NCBI RefSeq assembly: GCF_000233455.1
Contig: NZ_JH376429.1
Coordinates: 182,751 to 246,750, forward strand
Source of the DNA: [Clostridium] citroniae WAL-17108
Lineage (GTDB): Bacteria; Bacillota; Clostridia; Lachnospirales; Lachnospiraceae
Length of the DNA: 64,000 nt
Reading direction: 5' to 3'
The notes beneath the pieces were generated by a model that had not been told where the DNA came from, did not search any database, and worked only from the letters and a program-made list of their open reading frames with translations. Below, in pieces: positions 8,407 through 17,624 of the stretch (positions are counted from its first letter, which is position 1; each line of letters starts with the position of its first letter). The position numbers were made by a program, and so were the translations under genes.

Positions 8407-9180
8407 TCATGAAACCTTAAAATCCTCGCAGTAATTGGGCCGGCGGATATCCAGCACCATGGGCAGGTTTCCGTCACAGAACCGCTTATCCAGTGCTTCC
8501 ATGCCGTATTCCAGCTTGTACTCGATCTCCTCCTTGTAGGCGGGAACCACCATATAGAAGTTGATCTCTTTCCCGTCTTCCGCCTTCATGGAGCCCATGT
8601 CACCGCCGGTCTGCACCAGGACCACCCCGCCCATCCGGGTATCCTGGCATAAGGGTTCATAATCCGGGCCGTTGGGTATGGTGTGGCCCCAGCCCAGCCA
8701 GGTACCGTACTCATGGGGAAACCGGGCCAGGTACTTGATCAGCCGTATGGGCCAGTACTGGGAATCCGGTATGTCGGAGTCCAGCTGCCCTGTCTCCCCC
8801 GGGTTCCATTCCTTTGGAAGGAACATAAAAAGTTCCCCATATTTTAGATCTTCCCTGTGGGCGATCTCCTCAGGCAGGGTCATGGGCAGGTCGCTCATAC
8901 CGGTGGTGTACATCACATAGTAGGGTTTGTCCTCTCTGGGACGCATGATATTCACGTCAATGTGGACCAGATCCGACAATATCTCATGAAACACAAATTC
9001 CTCCCGGTCCGGAAACAGGGCGCCAAAATGTCGGGTGATCTCCTCCCCGTACTCCCCGTAAGCCTGGGGGGGACGCCACTCCTTGTCTTTCTTTTCATCA
9101 TAATGATAGATCGGGCTTCCTCCCTTTGATACCGAATCAGCCTTTGGTCCCTTTTTCAGAAGCTTGTCCAGCAGTCCCAT
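8407..9180 (-). CDS. Suppressor-of-fused (SUFU) domain protein
   Basis: Bacterial SUFU-family protein of unknown role, often linked to contact-dependent toxin immunity or kept as a stand-alone gene. The ATG at 9180 is favoured by AGGAGG nine bases upstream; the open frame extends further without a better start. Family features include HFGALFPDREEFVFHEILSDLVHIDVNI, here split by helices and strands, and YYVMYTTGMSDLPM. No toxin gene is seen next to it; the diguanylate cyclase upstream on the same strand is its only close neighbour. It is convergent with locus A. Confidence 0.75.
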   Translation of the reverse strand: MGLLDKLLKKGPKADSVSKGGSPIYHYDEKKDKEWRPPQAYGEYGEEITRHFGALFPDREEFVFHEILSDLVHIDVNIMRPREDKPYYVMYTTGMSDLPMTLPEEIAHREDLKYGELFMFLPKEWNPGETGQLDSDIPDSQYWPIRLIKYLARFPHEYGTWLGWGHTIPNGPDYEPLCQDTRMGGVVLVQTGGDMGSMKAEDGKEINFYMVVPAYKEEIEYKLEYGMEALDKRFCDGNLPMVLDIRRPNYCEDFKVS

Positions 9181-9231
9181 TATTATCCTCCTATTCTTTT
9201 TCGTGTACTCTCGGAGTCTCCCGGGGTACAC

Positions 9232-10377
9232 TTACGTCTTTTTGTCTTCATAATATTTCTGCTTTTTCATATACATGTTCTTATCCGCCCTGCGGCATGT
9301 ACTGAACAGGTTGTCATCCGCCTCCTCATCAAAGATGGCCGAACCCCAGGAGAATGTAAACTCCGGCCGAAAGGCCAGCTTGTCAAACTCCTTTTTAAGA
9401 CGCGCCACAAAATCCTCGATCCCGGCCTGGGTGGCTTTTGGCATCATCACCACAAACTCATCACCGCCTATACGGTACATGACCCCTTCCCCGGTATGCA
9501 TGTTCAGATAGGCCTTGGATATACATGTGATGTACCGGTCTCCCACATCATGGCCCAGGGTGTCGTTAATATGCTTTAAGCTGTTCAGATCGATCAGGAT
9601 AAAACCGATCCCGGATTCCATCTTTTTGGCTTCCAGGTTATTCATATCCAGCTGATAAGCATTCCTGTTCTTAAGCTGGGTCAGATAGTCCATGTTGGAC
9701 ATGTCCCTGTAAAATGGGTTGGAAATACGCCGGAACAGGAACCTGGATACCAGGCAGGCGATCAGGCTGAACAGCAGGATAAACACGGGAAGGGCACGCC
9801 TTAAGTTCTGGTACGTCCTGTACTGATGGTCTGCCCTGAACTCAATCCCGATCACTCCGATCACTTCATCCCCCTCATAGATGGGCATATATGTAATGAA
9901 GATCTTTCCCCAGTCTGTTTTCTTGATCTCCTCCGGCATCACGATTTCACCCTGCATGGCGCGCTCCATGTCCGGATAAATCTCCCGCTCAATGGGGTCT
10001 CCGGGGTACCTGAAATCCTCTGCTCCCGGATCCAGACAGTCTATGACATACACAAATTCCCCGTTCTCGTCCATCTTAGCAGTGTAAAGGTACATGACCC
10101 CTGTGATCTCCCTGACCCGCTGGAACCTGTCATGCATCCTGGTATAGTTTTCCTTGAGCACATCCTCCCGTGCGGAAATATGCTTAAATGTATCCGGTTC
10201 AAAGCGCTCCCCGATATAGGTATAGATATGCTCCGCCTGGTCATTCAGGCTGCGCAGCATATCCCGGTAGGTAATCTTATACTGAACCATAAATATGGAA
10301 TAAGATAAAAGAGCCACTATGACAGCGGTAAATACGGAAACCTGGATATCCACTCTTCTCCACATGGCTGATCTCAT
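9232..10377 (-). CDS. Membrane diguanylate cyclase (GGDEF)
   Basis: Predicted inner-membrane enzyme making cyclic di-GMP from two GTP. The start at 10377 has AAGGAG upstream and gives a TM segment at about residues 8-32. An extracytoplasmic sensor region (to about residue 175) is followed by TM2 and the GGDEF domain with the active-site motif RIGGDEFVVM near residue 300. No RxxD product-inhibition site is seen just upstream of the motif, so feedback may be absent. The sensor ligand is unknown. The adjoining SUFU gene starts 51 bases downstream of its stop. Confidence 0.88.
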   Translation of the reverse strand: MRSAMWRRVDIQVSVFTAVIVALLSYSIFMVQYKITYRDMLRSLNDQAEHIYTYIGERFEPDTFKHISAREDVLKENYTRMHDRFQRVREITGVMYLYTAKMDENGEFVYVIDCLDPGAEDFRYPGDPIEREIYPDMERAMQGEIVMPEEIKKTDWGKIFITYMPIYEGDEVIGVIGIEFRADHQYRTYQNLRRALPVFILLFSLIACLVSRFLFRRISNPFYRDMSNMDYLTQLKNRNAYQLDMNNLEAKKMESGIGFILIDLNSLKHINDTLGHDVGDRYITCISKAYLNMHTGEGVMYRIGGDEFVVMMPKATQAGIEDFVARLKKEFDKLAFRPEFTFSWGSAIFDEEADDNLFSTCRRADKNMYMKKQKYYEDKKT

Positions 10378-10498
10378 AATAACAGTTTCTCCTTTGCAGG
10401 CATCTGGCAGCATTCCCCTGCTTTTCCCAGTAATCTACTGTTATTATAACCTTCTGCTCCTGGTTTGTCCATGTGTGTCAGGAGACTTTTATATCTCT

Positions 10499-11326
10499 TT
10501 AACCTTCTGTTCCCTCCACCGGGACCATTACTTTCACAATATAATCCTCATAATCTGTCACGGTCAGCTCGTCCACCATCAGGTCCTCATACCACATCCG
10601 GCCGGTGGACAGCCCCCTATGCCTGGCAAAATCCGAGATCAGCCTGTATGGTATCTCCATATTCCAGTTATACCCCTTGTGGCACATTTCCACATAGTCT
10701 CCTCCCGGCCGCATCATGACCTTGGAGGACGAGGCTTTTTTCTCCAGCCTTGTATAAACTTTTACATACCGGTCATAGATCCCCTGCTCCAAATCCTCCC
10801 CCAGGCAGATGGAGCCCACGGCTCCCATGGCTCCGTGGTATTTCTCCTGCATCCTCACGTGTTCCGCTATGTCCACCGCCACCTTCCGCTCATCCTGGGC
10901 GCTGACATCGGATACCAGAAGGAAGTCCGCCCTGCGCTTCACCAGACTTGGGGTATCCAGGCTGGTGGTCAGCGCTTCCCTGATATTCTGCTTCTCATTG
11001 CGGATAAACCGCTTCATGTTCTTAAGGCGTTCAATCTCCTCATCGATCTGCGCCTCCTTATTATCCATCATGGCCATGAACCGCTCCGGGGAACGGTTCT
11101 CCATGTATTCCTTGATCTCCTCCAGGGGCATGCCCAGCTTCTGGAGGGCCTTGATCACCTCGAACACATCCATCTGCCAGACAAAATAATACCTGTATCC
11201 GTTTTCCCCCTTCAGGGCCGGGGACAGAAGGCCGATTTGGTCATAGTGGAACAAAGTGTGTTTTTTCACTCCCAGTATCCTTGCAAACTCTCCTGTTGTA
11301 AAATATAATTCTGAATGATTTTCCAT
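10499..11326 (-). CDS. MerR-family multidrug-type regulator 1
   Basis: Transcription activator of the MerR class: N-terminal winged HTH (FTTGEFARILGVKKHTLFHY), then a coiled-coil dimer helix around residues 75-120 and a GyrI/BmrR-like effector domain of about 150 residues that binds drug-like ligands in this family. The ATG at 11326 has AGGAG upstream; a TTG two codons earlier is less likely. The gene is divergent from the MATE pump at 11445, and a 19-bp-spacer promoter lies between them. A nearly identical operator at 23137 suggests it also controls the ABC exporter (inference). Confidence 0.88.
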   Translation of the reverse strand: MENHSELYFTTGEFARILGVKKHTLFHYDQIGLLSPALKGENGYRYYFVWQMDVFEVIKALQKLGMPLEEIKEYMENRSPERFMAMMDNKEAQIDEEIERLKNMKRFIRNEKQNIREALTTSLDTPSLVKRRADFLLVSDVSAQDERKVAVDIAEHVRMQEKYHGAMGAVGSICLGEDLEQGIYDRYVKVYTRLEKKASSSKVMMRPGGDYVEMCHKGYNWNMEIPYRLISDFARHRGLSTGRMWYEDLMVDELTVTDYEDYIVKVMVPVEGTEG

Positions 11327-11339
11327 ATTCAATCTCCTC

Positions 11340-11370
11340 TTGACTATCGGGTAACCCTATACTATATGAT
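11340..11370 (+). promoter_or_regulatory. MerR-type long-spacer promoter/operator of MATE pump 1
   Basis: TTGACT (11340-11345) and TATGAT (11365-11370) are separated by 19 bases instead of 17, the hallmark of MerR-activated promoters. The spacer holds the palindrome GGGTAACCC. It lies between MerR regulator 1 and the MATE gene, and the core is shared with 23137-23167. Confidence 0.8.
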
Positions 11371-11444
11371 AATACCTGCGGCTGAATTTAGCAACCTTTT
11401 AACAGCTCTCTTGTTGGGAGCCAGTTTACAAACAGGAGTTTATT

Positions 11445-12773
11445 ATGAGTCATTCGTTATCTAAAAAATTCACATTCGGGTCGCTGCTTATGTTTGCCCT
11501 TCCCACTACCATTATGATGGTGGTCATGTCCCTGTATACCATTGTGGATGGTGTGTTCGTGTCCAGGTATGTCAGCACCAACGCCCTGTCATCCATCAAT
11601 ATCGTATACCCTGTGATCAACATTGTCCTGGGTATCAGCGTGATGCTGTCCACGGGAAGCAGCGCCATTGTAGCAAAAAAAATGGGCGAAGGACGGCCGG
11701 ACAGCGCCCGACAGACCTTCACCACCATTATTTTATTAAATATCGGGCTGGGGCTGGTCATTGCCCTGTTTGGGAATCTGGCGGCCGTCCCCCTGTCCCG
11801 TCTCCTGGGTGCCAGCGAACTTTTACTGGAGGATTGCGTCACCTATCTCCGCTGGCAGCTGGCATTTGCGCCGGCCCTTATGCTCCAGATCCTGTTTCAG
11901 ATGTATTTTGTCACCGAAGGCCGCCCCGGGATCGGGCTGTTCCTCACCCTGCTGGCAGGAGTCAGCAACGCGTTACTGGACTATCTGCTGATCGTGCCCC
12001 TTGGACTTGGGATCGCAGGAGCCGCCATTGCCACGGTGACCGGATATATGATACCGGCTGTCATCGGTCTTCTCTACTTTGCGTGTTCCAGAAGGTCCTT
12101 GTGGCTGGTACGTCCCCGCATGGAACGGGGGGAACTTAAAGACACCTGCATCAATGGTTCCTCCGAGATGGTGACCAATCTGTCGTCCGGCATCATCACC
12201 TTTCTCTTTAACCTGGCCATGATGCACTTTGCTGGGGAGGACGGTGTTGCGGCCATCACCATCATACAGTACTCCCAGTTCCTGTTAAACGCCCTGTTCA
12301 TGGGATTTTCACAGGGTGTGTCACCGGTCATCAGCTTTAACTACGGAAGCAAAAACCACAATCAGCTCAAGCAGGTGTTCAGGACCTCCCTTATCTTTAC
12401 AGCGGTGACCTCCCTGGCCACATTCCTGCTGGCCCAGGTCACAGGAAGCCTGGTGGTGGGAGTTTTTGCCAGGCCCGGCACAGCGGTCTACGCCCTGGCC
12501 CGCCACGGATTTACCATTTTCGCCTTCAGCTTCCTGTTCTCAGGCCTGACCATCTTTGCCTCGGCTCTGTTTACAGCCCTTTCAGACGGACGCATATCCG
12601 CTGTCATCTCCTTTGTGCGCACCTTTGGCCTTATTATCACAAGCCTTCTGGTGCTGCCGTTCCTGATCGGTATTGACGGAGTTTGGCTGGCCATCCCCAT
12701 TGCGGAGTTTGGAGGAGTGATGCTGAGTATCTATTATATGAAGAAACTGAAGGACGTCTACCGCTATGCGTAA
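11445..12773 (+). CDS. MATE-family efflux transporter 1
   Basis: Inner-membrane multidrug or toxic-compound exporter driven by Na+ or H+. The 442-residue protein shows about twelve TM segments in two pseudo-symmetric halves, with the family N-terminal signature FALPTTIMMVVMSLYTIVDG. The AGGAG site lies 8 bases before the ATG. It is expressed from the MerR-type promoter at 11340, so induction by drugs sensed by MerR regulator 1 is likely. The substrate is not deducible. Confidence 0.9.
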   Translation: MSHSLSKKFTFGSLLMFALPTTIMMVVMSLYTIVDGVFVSRYVSTNALSSINIVYPVINIVLGISVMLSTGSSAIVAKKMGEGRPDSARQTFTTIILLNIGLGLVIALFGNLAAVPLSRLLGASELLLEDCVTYLRWQLAFAPALMLQILFQMYFVTEGRPGIGLFLTLLAGVSNALLDYLLIVPLGLGIAGAAIATVTGYMIPAVIGLLYFACSRRSLWLVRPRMERGELKDTCINGSSEMVTNLSSGIITFLFNLAMMHFAGEDGVAAITIIQYSQFLLNALFMGFSQGVSPVISFNYGSKNHNQLKQVFRTSLIFTAVTSLATFLLAQVTGSLVVGVFARPGTAVYALARHGFTIFAFSFLFSGLTIFASALFTALSDGRISAVISFVRTFGLIITSLLVLPFLIGIDGVWLAIPIAEFGGVMLSIYYMKKLKDVYRYA

Positions 12774-12830
12774 ATCATCTGATGTCACCCTACACCCATT
12801 GATCTGACTCCGTTGTTCAGACTCTCTGGT

Positions 12831-13607
12831 TCAGATTCCCTTGATAAACTTAGTGGGTGACTTCAGCGTATACTTCTTAAACACGGAGCAGAAATGCTTA
12901 TAATCCGTAAAGCCGGTGGCTTCGGAGATCTCACTGATGCGGTACTGTCTTGTGTTCAGCAGCATGACCGCCTGCTGTACCCTGTATTTGTTGAGGAAGT
13001 CCAGAAATGTCTGTTCTGTGACTTCCTTAAATTTTCGGCTGAGATAGCTGGCGCTGACCCCCAGATCCTCTGAAATCCCCTCAATACTGATCTTTTCGGC
13101 ATAGTGCTCCTTGATGGTTCCGATGGCCTTTGACACATACTGATTCTCCGAAAGATCCAGCTGCATGTAATATTCCAGGTTCATGCTTCCCCCCTCCAGC
13201 TCCGCCTGTTCCAGCACATACTCCGCCTGCCTGGTACTGGCAATCTCCTCCCCCAGCCGTTTCATGATGTCTGCCAGCGCCTCCTCATCCACGGGCTTTA
13301 GCAGGTACTCACACACTCTGGCCTCAATAGCCCTTCTGGCATACTCGAAATCAGCATAACTGGTCAGAAGGATACTTTTAAAACGCACCTGTTCCGAAGC
13401 CTTTTTTATCATCTCTATCCCATCCATAAACGGCATACAGATATCTGTGATCACCACGTCCGGACGGCACTCCAGTATCTTCTCAAACCCTTCTTTTCCA
13501 TCTCCTGCCTCCGCCACCACCACACAGCCCATGGAAAGCCAGTCCGTGGTATACACGAGCCCCTTCCTGATCATATCCTCATCTTCTGCAATTAAGACGC
13601 GCAGCAT
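12831..13607 (-). CDS. YesN/HptR-type response regulator, locus B
   Basis: Response regulator of 258 residues: REC domain with phospho-acceptor Asp55 (VVITDICMP) and C-terminal AraC-type HTH (ISEDLGVSASYLSRKF and ISEATGFTDYKHFCSVF). The GGAGGAGG site precedes the ATG. It is last in the locus B operon, 62 bases after the kinase gene. With kinase and binding protein it forms a trio like staphylococcal HptR-HptS-HptA, which senses glucose 6-phosphate; its targets are probably the importer genes of locus B (inference). Confidence 0.9.
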   Translation of the reverse strand: MLRVLIAEDEDMIRKGLVYTTDWLSMGCVVVAEAGDGKEGFEKILECRPDVVITDICMPFMDGIEMIKKASEQVRFKSILLTSYADFEYARRAIEARVCEYLLKPVDEEALADIMKRLGEEIASTRQAEYVLEQAELEGGSMNLEYYMQLDLSENQYVSKAIGTIKEHYAEKISIEGISEDLGVSASYLSRKFKEVTEQTFLDFLNKYRVQQAVMLLNTRQYRISEISEATGFTDYKHFCSVFKKYTLKSPTKFIKGI

Positions 13608-13669
13608 GCTTCCTCCTCCTGCTCATCCCACAGGGCCTAATATAGGACACCCGGGTACTGTATCTGATT

Positions 13670-15364
13670 CTACGTTTCCTCCCGGACCACGGGCAGGGTC
13701 ACAACCAGGGTGGTCCCATGCCCCTCCGTGCTCCGGATCTCCACCCCATACGGCCTTCCGTACAGGATCGTAATCCTCCGGTGTATGTTGTAAAGGCCTG
13801 AATGCCGGCTGGTATTTTCCTTCTGCTCCAGCATGGCGTTCAGTTCACTAAGTGTCTCCTGGGGAATGCCCACCCCATCGTCACGGCAGATCATCATCAG
13901 CTTTCCCTCATGGATATACACCTTCATCTCCACCTTCAGGTTCAGCTGGTTCCCGAACCCGTATTTTACCGAGTTCTCGATCATGGGCTGAAGGACCAGC
14001 TTGGGGATCCTGCACTCCATGGCTTCCGGCTCGATCTCCGCCTGGAATCCAAGACGGGGGCCGAACCGGCGCTTTAGAATGGTCAGATAATTTTCCAGAT
14101 GCTCCATATCTTCCTTCAGGGTCACCTGGTCCTTGCTGCCGTCCAGGCTGTAGCGCAGCAGATTGGACAGGGAAAATACCATTCGCTCCGCTGTGGCCGG
14201 TTCCAGCTTACACATATAACGTATGTTCTCCAATGTGTTGTAAAGGAAATGGGGGTTGAACTGGGACTCCAGCTGCTTGTTCTGGGCCATTGCCACCAGT
14301 TCGGTCATCTTCCGGTTATTCTCCATCTGCAGCTTCAGGCTGCCGATGGTCTCGTTGAACGCATCTGCAATAATGCGGAACTCATTGTCGCTGTCGATCT
14401 GGATAGAACTTTCCAGGTCGCCGGACCTGGCATTTTCCATCACATCCAGGATCCGGTAAAAGTCCTCGGTCTTTGTCTCCGTCACCTTCCTGGCCCGGAA
14501 CAGCATCCACAGGGTCATCATGGCCAGGGCCGTGATCACCAGCATGCTGCTGAGAGACAGGGAAATAACAATGTTCTGTATGTCCGAGATGGAGTAGACG
14601 TTGAACAGCCGGTGGTACACCTGGCTGCCGGACACCAGGTACATCTGCTTGTCATAGGACAGATAATGTCCGGCCCGCTCCAGAACCCCCAGGACCTGGT
14701 TGCTTTTGCTGATAAAGTTATAATTGCTGCCAGCAAACACCCACCCATAGGAGTCCGTAATAATGGTCTGGGTCTCCAGGCGGTCCAGTATCTGCTGTAT
14801 CTGGCTGCCTGGAATGGCGCACACCACATATCCCACGGTCTGCCCCTCCCGCTCCACGCTCCGTCCCAGGGCAATGGTGCTCTGCTGGCTCCGCCATCCC
14901 TCCACCAGCTTTACCGCGGTCTGTCCCGGGCGGCTGTCCATATACCAGAAGATTCCCCACGACACCCCCTCCGGCACGTCCAGGTAAGCCGGCCTGTCCC
15001 CACGGCTGGACAAAAGGATATTCCGGTCCCGGTCCATGACAAACAGGTCTCCCTTCACATCCAGGCTGTTGGTGATCCCATAGAATTCCTCAAATATTCC
15101 GGCCCTGCTCCTGGTGTCCATGGTTTCCCCAAACATTTCCGGCCTGGCGGACAGCTGTTTGATCCCGTCCTCATACCGTTTAAGGATCTGCTCCAGCTGT
15201 GCGGCCGCATAGGCGTTGTTCTCTTCCGTGATGCTCTTTCTCCCGTGGAGAAGGGCCGCCATAAAGAACAGGCCGCACAGCAGGGTGAAGATCACAGCCG
15301 GCACAATGGCATAGGAGATGAACATGTGCTGGAGTTCATCCCTGAAATATTTCTCCTTCTTCAT
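13670..15364 (-). CDS. YesM/HptS-type sensor histidine kinase, locus B
   Basis: Membrane sensor kinase of 564 residues. The start at 15364 is chosen because it overlaps the upstream binding-protein stop in an ATGA and begins just before TM1 (about residues 14-38). An extracytoplasmic cache-like region follows to about 270, TM2 at about 273-290, HAMP, then SQFNPHFLYNTLENI with His372 and the HATPase domain (IENSVKYGFG, DDGVGI). ATGA coupling to a solute-binding protein implies that the two products act together, the binding protein presenting the ligand to the sensor region (inference). Confidence 0.9.
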   Translation of the reverse strand: MKKEKYFRDELQHMFISYAIVPAVIFTLLCGLFFMAALLHGRKSITEENNAYAAAQLEQILKRYEDGIKQLSARPEMFGETMDTRSRAGIFEEFYGITNSLDVKGDLFVMDRDRNILLSSRGDRPAYLDVPEGVSWGIFWYMDSRPGQTAVKLVEGWRSQQSTIALGRSVEREGQTVGYVVCAIPGSQIQQILDRLETQTIITDSYGWVFAGSNYNFISKSNQVLGVLERAGHYLSYDKQMYLVSGSQVYHRLFNVYSISDIQNIVISLSLSSMLVITALAMMTLWMLFRARKVTETKTEDFYRILDVMENARSGDLESSIQIDSDNEFRIIADAFNETIGSLKLQMENNRKMTELVAMAQNKQLESQFNPHFLYNTLENIRYMCKLEPATAERMVFSLSNLLRYSLDGSKDQVTLKEDMEHLENYLTILKRRFGPRLGFQAEIEPEAMECRIPKLVLQPMIENSVKYGFGNQLNLKVEMKVYIHEGKLMMICRDDGVGIPQETLSELNAMLEQKENTSRHSGLYNIHRRITILYGRPYGVEIRSTEGHGTTLVVTLPVVREET

Positions 15365-16407
15365 CCGGCCTGCCCTCCATCGGACACCCGCCGGAAAATC
15401 TCTGCAAACCGTTCCAGCCACTCCTTTTTCCTGCTGTTGACCAGGTCCAGGTCATCATAGATGATATGTACTTTATCCTTGTCCGGCAGATACTCCGGCT
15501 CCTCCACATCCTTTCTCACCGAACGGCGGACCAGTCGGTCCGCGATCACGGTCTGGGCATCCTTTCCCGTGACAAAATCCACAAAATCCTTTGCGTCCGC
15601 CATATGGCGGCTGCCCTTGACAATGCCCACCACATCCGGGGTGGAAATGACGCCCTCCTTCATATAAACCAACCGGACCGGTTCCCCCTGGGCCACATAG
15701 TGGGCCCCTCCCTCCTCAAAGGTAAGCCCCACCGCAAACTGTCCCTCTGCCACTCCCTGGTAAACCTGAGCCGAACCGCCAAGGAGGGTTCCGTCCAGGT
15801 TCCGGCAGAACTGCTCCACATAATCCCATCCCTTTTCCGGGTCCCCGTCCCCCATGGCATAAAGCATGTTGATCAAATGCTCATAGGCAGAGGATGAGGT
15901 GGAGGGATTGCACATGGCGATCTTTCCCCTGAGCTCCGGCTTCAGCAGGTCTTCATACCCCTCCACCACCGTGTCCCCGATCAGATTGGTATTCACCATG
16001 ATCACGCTGGGCATGTCCGTAAAACGGGTCAGGCTGCCTCCCGGGTTCTTAAATTCTTCCCGCACCATGTCCTCATTTTTACTTACATAGGGTTCAAACA
16101 GCTCCTGCCTGGGGCTGGTGGTGGAAAGGGAACCTCCCCAGAAAATGTCGCAGGCCGGCTCCCGGTGCTCCTCCACCATCTGAAGCAGTTCCCCGGTGCC
16201 CCCGGTCTGTACATAGGTCCTCACCCCGGTCCTGTTCTCAAATTCCGACACAATGGGGTTTATAAACTCCAACGGATGAGGGCAGTATATCACCAGCACC
16301 TCATCCGTCTCACCTTCCGCGGCCGCGGATTGCCCGCTGCCTGCGCATCCCGCCAGGCAGAGGGCAATCCCTATGGCCGCCATATATATGTTCCAATTCT
16401 TTTTCAT
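15361..16407 (-). CDS. Solute-binding lipoprotein coupled to the locus B kinase (HptA-like)
   Basis: Second binding protein of locus B. The start at 16407 gives a lipoprotein signal (MKKNWNIYMAAIGIALCLAGC, cleavage before Cys21). The fold is the ferric/AfuA class: VLVIYCPHPLEF, then an anion-binding-type loop STSSSAY near residue 190 and a C-terminal VDFVTGKDAQ. No Tyr-Tyr pair of ferric binders is present. Its stop overlaps the kinase start, unlike the transport binding protein at the head of the operon. It is best read as a sensor subunit, as HptA is in staphylococci (inference), though a second transport ligand is possible. Confidence 0.85.
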   Translation of the reverse strand: MKKNWNIYMAAIGIALCLAGCAGSGQSAAAEGETDEVLVIYCPHPLEFINPIVSEFENRTGVRTYVQTGGTGELLQMVEEHREPACDIFWGGSLSTTSPRQELFEPYVSKNEDMVREEFKNPGGSLTRFTDMPSVIMVNTNLIGDTVVEGYEDLLKPELRGKIAMCNPSTSSSAYEHLINMLYAMGDGDPEKGWDYVEQFCRNLDGTLLGGSAQVYQGVAEGQFAVGLTFEEGGAHYVAQGEPVRLVYMKEGVISTPDVVGIVKGSRHMADAKDFVDFVTGKDAQTVIADRLVRRSVRKDVEEPEYLPDKDKVHIIYDDLDLVNSRKKEWLERFAEIFRRVSDGGQAG

Positions 16408-16532
16408 CGGTTTCACGATCCTCACTGGTATGATACGAACATGTGCCATAACGTAACTGTTCTGAAAGGCTTATCTTCTTGACCGGAAAAACCGGTCCTG
16501 AACTGTTCCATCATTTTATTGTATCAACCGGC

Positions 16533-17609
16533 TTAAAGAATGTAAACCCCCTTGGGGTCGAAATCCAGATACGCCTTCTCACCCACCTCGTAGATGCGCC
16601 GGTTCACCGGATTATAGTCCGTGATCTCCAGCAGCATGGCTCCCACCATAACCTCATAGTACTGATAAGAACCCATGAAGGTGGACAGACTGACCGTTGC
16701 CTCTAAAAGCCCCTGTTCCGCCAGGGTTGCTCCCTCAGGCCGGATCACCAAAGTGGCATCCGCCCCCGGCTCTGCGTGGGCAAAGTTGTTAACCTCCAGC
16801 TCCTGTCCCACCACATCGATCACAGCCTTTTCACCGTTCACGGTTTTCACCTTTGCATCCAGGAAATTGGCCTCTCCGATAAAGTCAGCCACAAACTTGG
16901 AGGAGGGATGATAATAGATTTCCCTGGGCGTGCCGATCTGCTCCACCTTGCCCTGGCTCATGATAATGATCTTATCGGAAATGCTCATGGCCTCGGACTG
17001 GTCGTGGGTTACATAGATGGCCGTGATCCCCACCTTTTGCTGGATCTTTCGGATCTCCGTTCTCATGGTCACGCGCAGTTTGGCATCCAGGTTGCTCAAC
17101 GGCTCGTCAAACAGCAGAACGCTGGGTTCAATCACCAGGGCCCTGGCTAGGGCCACACGCTGCTGCTGGCCGCCGGACAGCTGGTTGGTCATACGCGATT
17201 CCATTCCGTCCATCTCCACCAGCTTAAGGATATTCATGACCCGCTCATGGATCTCCTCCTTGGGAAGCTTGCGTATCTTAAGGCCATAGGCCACATTGTC
17301 AAACACGTTGTAATGAGGCAGAAGGGCGTAGCTTTGGAACACCATGGCCGTATCCCTTTTGTTGGGCGTCAGGGCATTGATGTTCTCATCCCCCAGGAAG
17401 ATATCCCCCTCGTCCGGGCTCTCAAACCCGGCGATCATACGAAGGGTGGTGGTCTTTCCGCAGCCGGACGGCCCTAACAAGGTGACAAAGGATCCCGGCT
17501 CTATGTCCAGCGTTGTGTCCTGCACTGCATAGAACTCTTTTCCTGTTTTTGGATCCGTATATATTTTGGAAATGTGGTCCAGACGGACGCCTTTTTTCTG
17601 TTTTTCCAT
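16533..17609 (-). CDS. ABC transporter ATPase, locus B
   Basis: Cytoplasmic ATPase of the locus B importer, 358 residues. Motifs: Walker A GPSGCGKTT near residue 41, Q-loop VFQSYALLPH, signature LSGGQQQR, Walker B VLLFDEP, switch VTHDQSEA, and a TOBE-type C-terminus. GGAGG lies before the ATG and it begins 15 bases after the permease gene. It is clearly homologous to the ATPase of locus A, but gene order differs (permease before ATPase here, ATPase before permease in A), so the loci are not a simple tandem duplicate. A 126-base gap with a GACCGG/CCGGTC hairpin (16481-16497) separates it from the next gene. Confidence 0.92.
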   Translation of the reverse strand: MEKQKKGVRLDHISKIYTDPKTGKEFYAVQDTTLDIEPGSFVTLLGPSGCGKTTTLRMIAGFESPDEGDIFLGDENINALTPNKRDTAMVFQSYALLPHYNVFDNVAYGLKIRKLPKEEIHERVMNILKLVEMDGMESRMTNQLSGGQQQRVALARALVIEPSVLLFDEPLSNLDAKLRVTMRTEIRKIQQKVGITAIYVTHDQSEAMSISDKIIIMSQGKVEQIGTPREIYYHPSSKFVADFIGEANFLDAKVKTVNGEKAVIDVVGQELEVNNFAHAEPGADATLVIRPEGATLAEQGLLEATVSLSTFMGSYQYYEVMVGAMLLEITDYNPVNRRIYEVGEKAYLDFDPKGVYIL

Positions 17610-17624
17610 GTTATCTTCCTCCCT

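Noticed and set aside
10319..11308. A 329-residue plus-strand open frame opposite the MerR regulator
   Set aside because: No recognisable domain; the MerR gene on the other strand has HTH, effector domain, ribosome site and operator context.
14099..15460. A 453-residue plus-strand open frame opposite the locus B kinase
   Set aside because: It lies wholly antisense to a well-supported kinase and binding-protein pair, has no family motif and has a His/Gln/Leu-rich composition typical of an antisense reading of GC-rich coding DNA.
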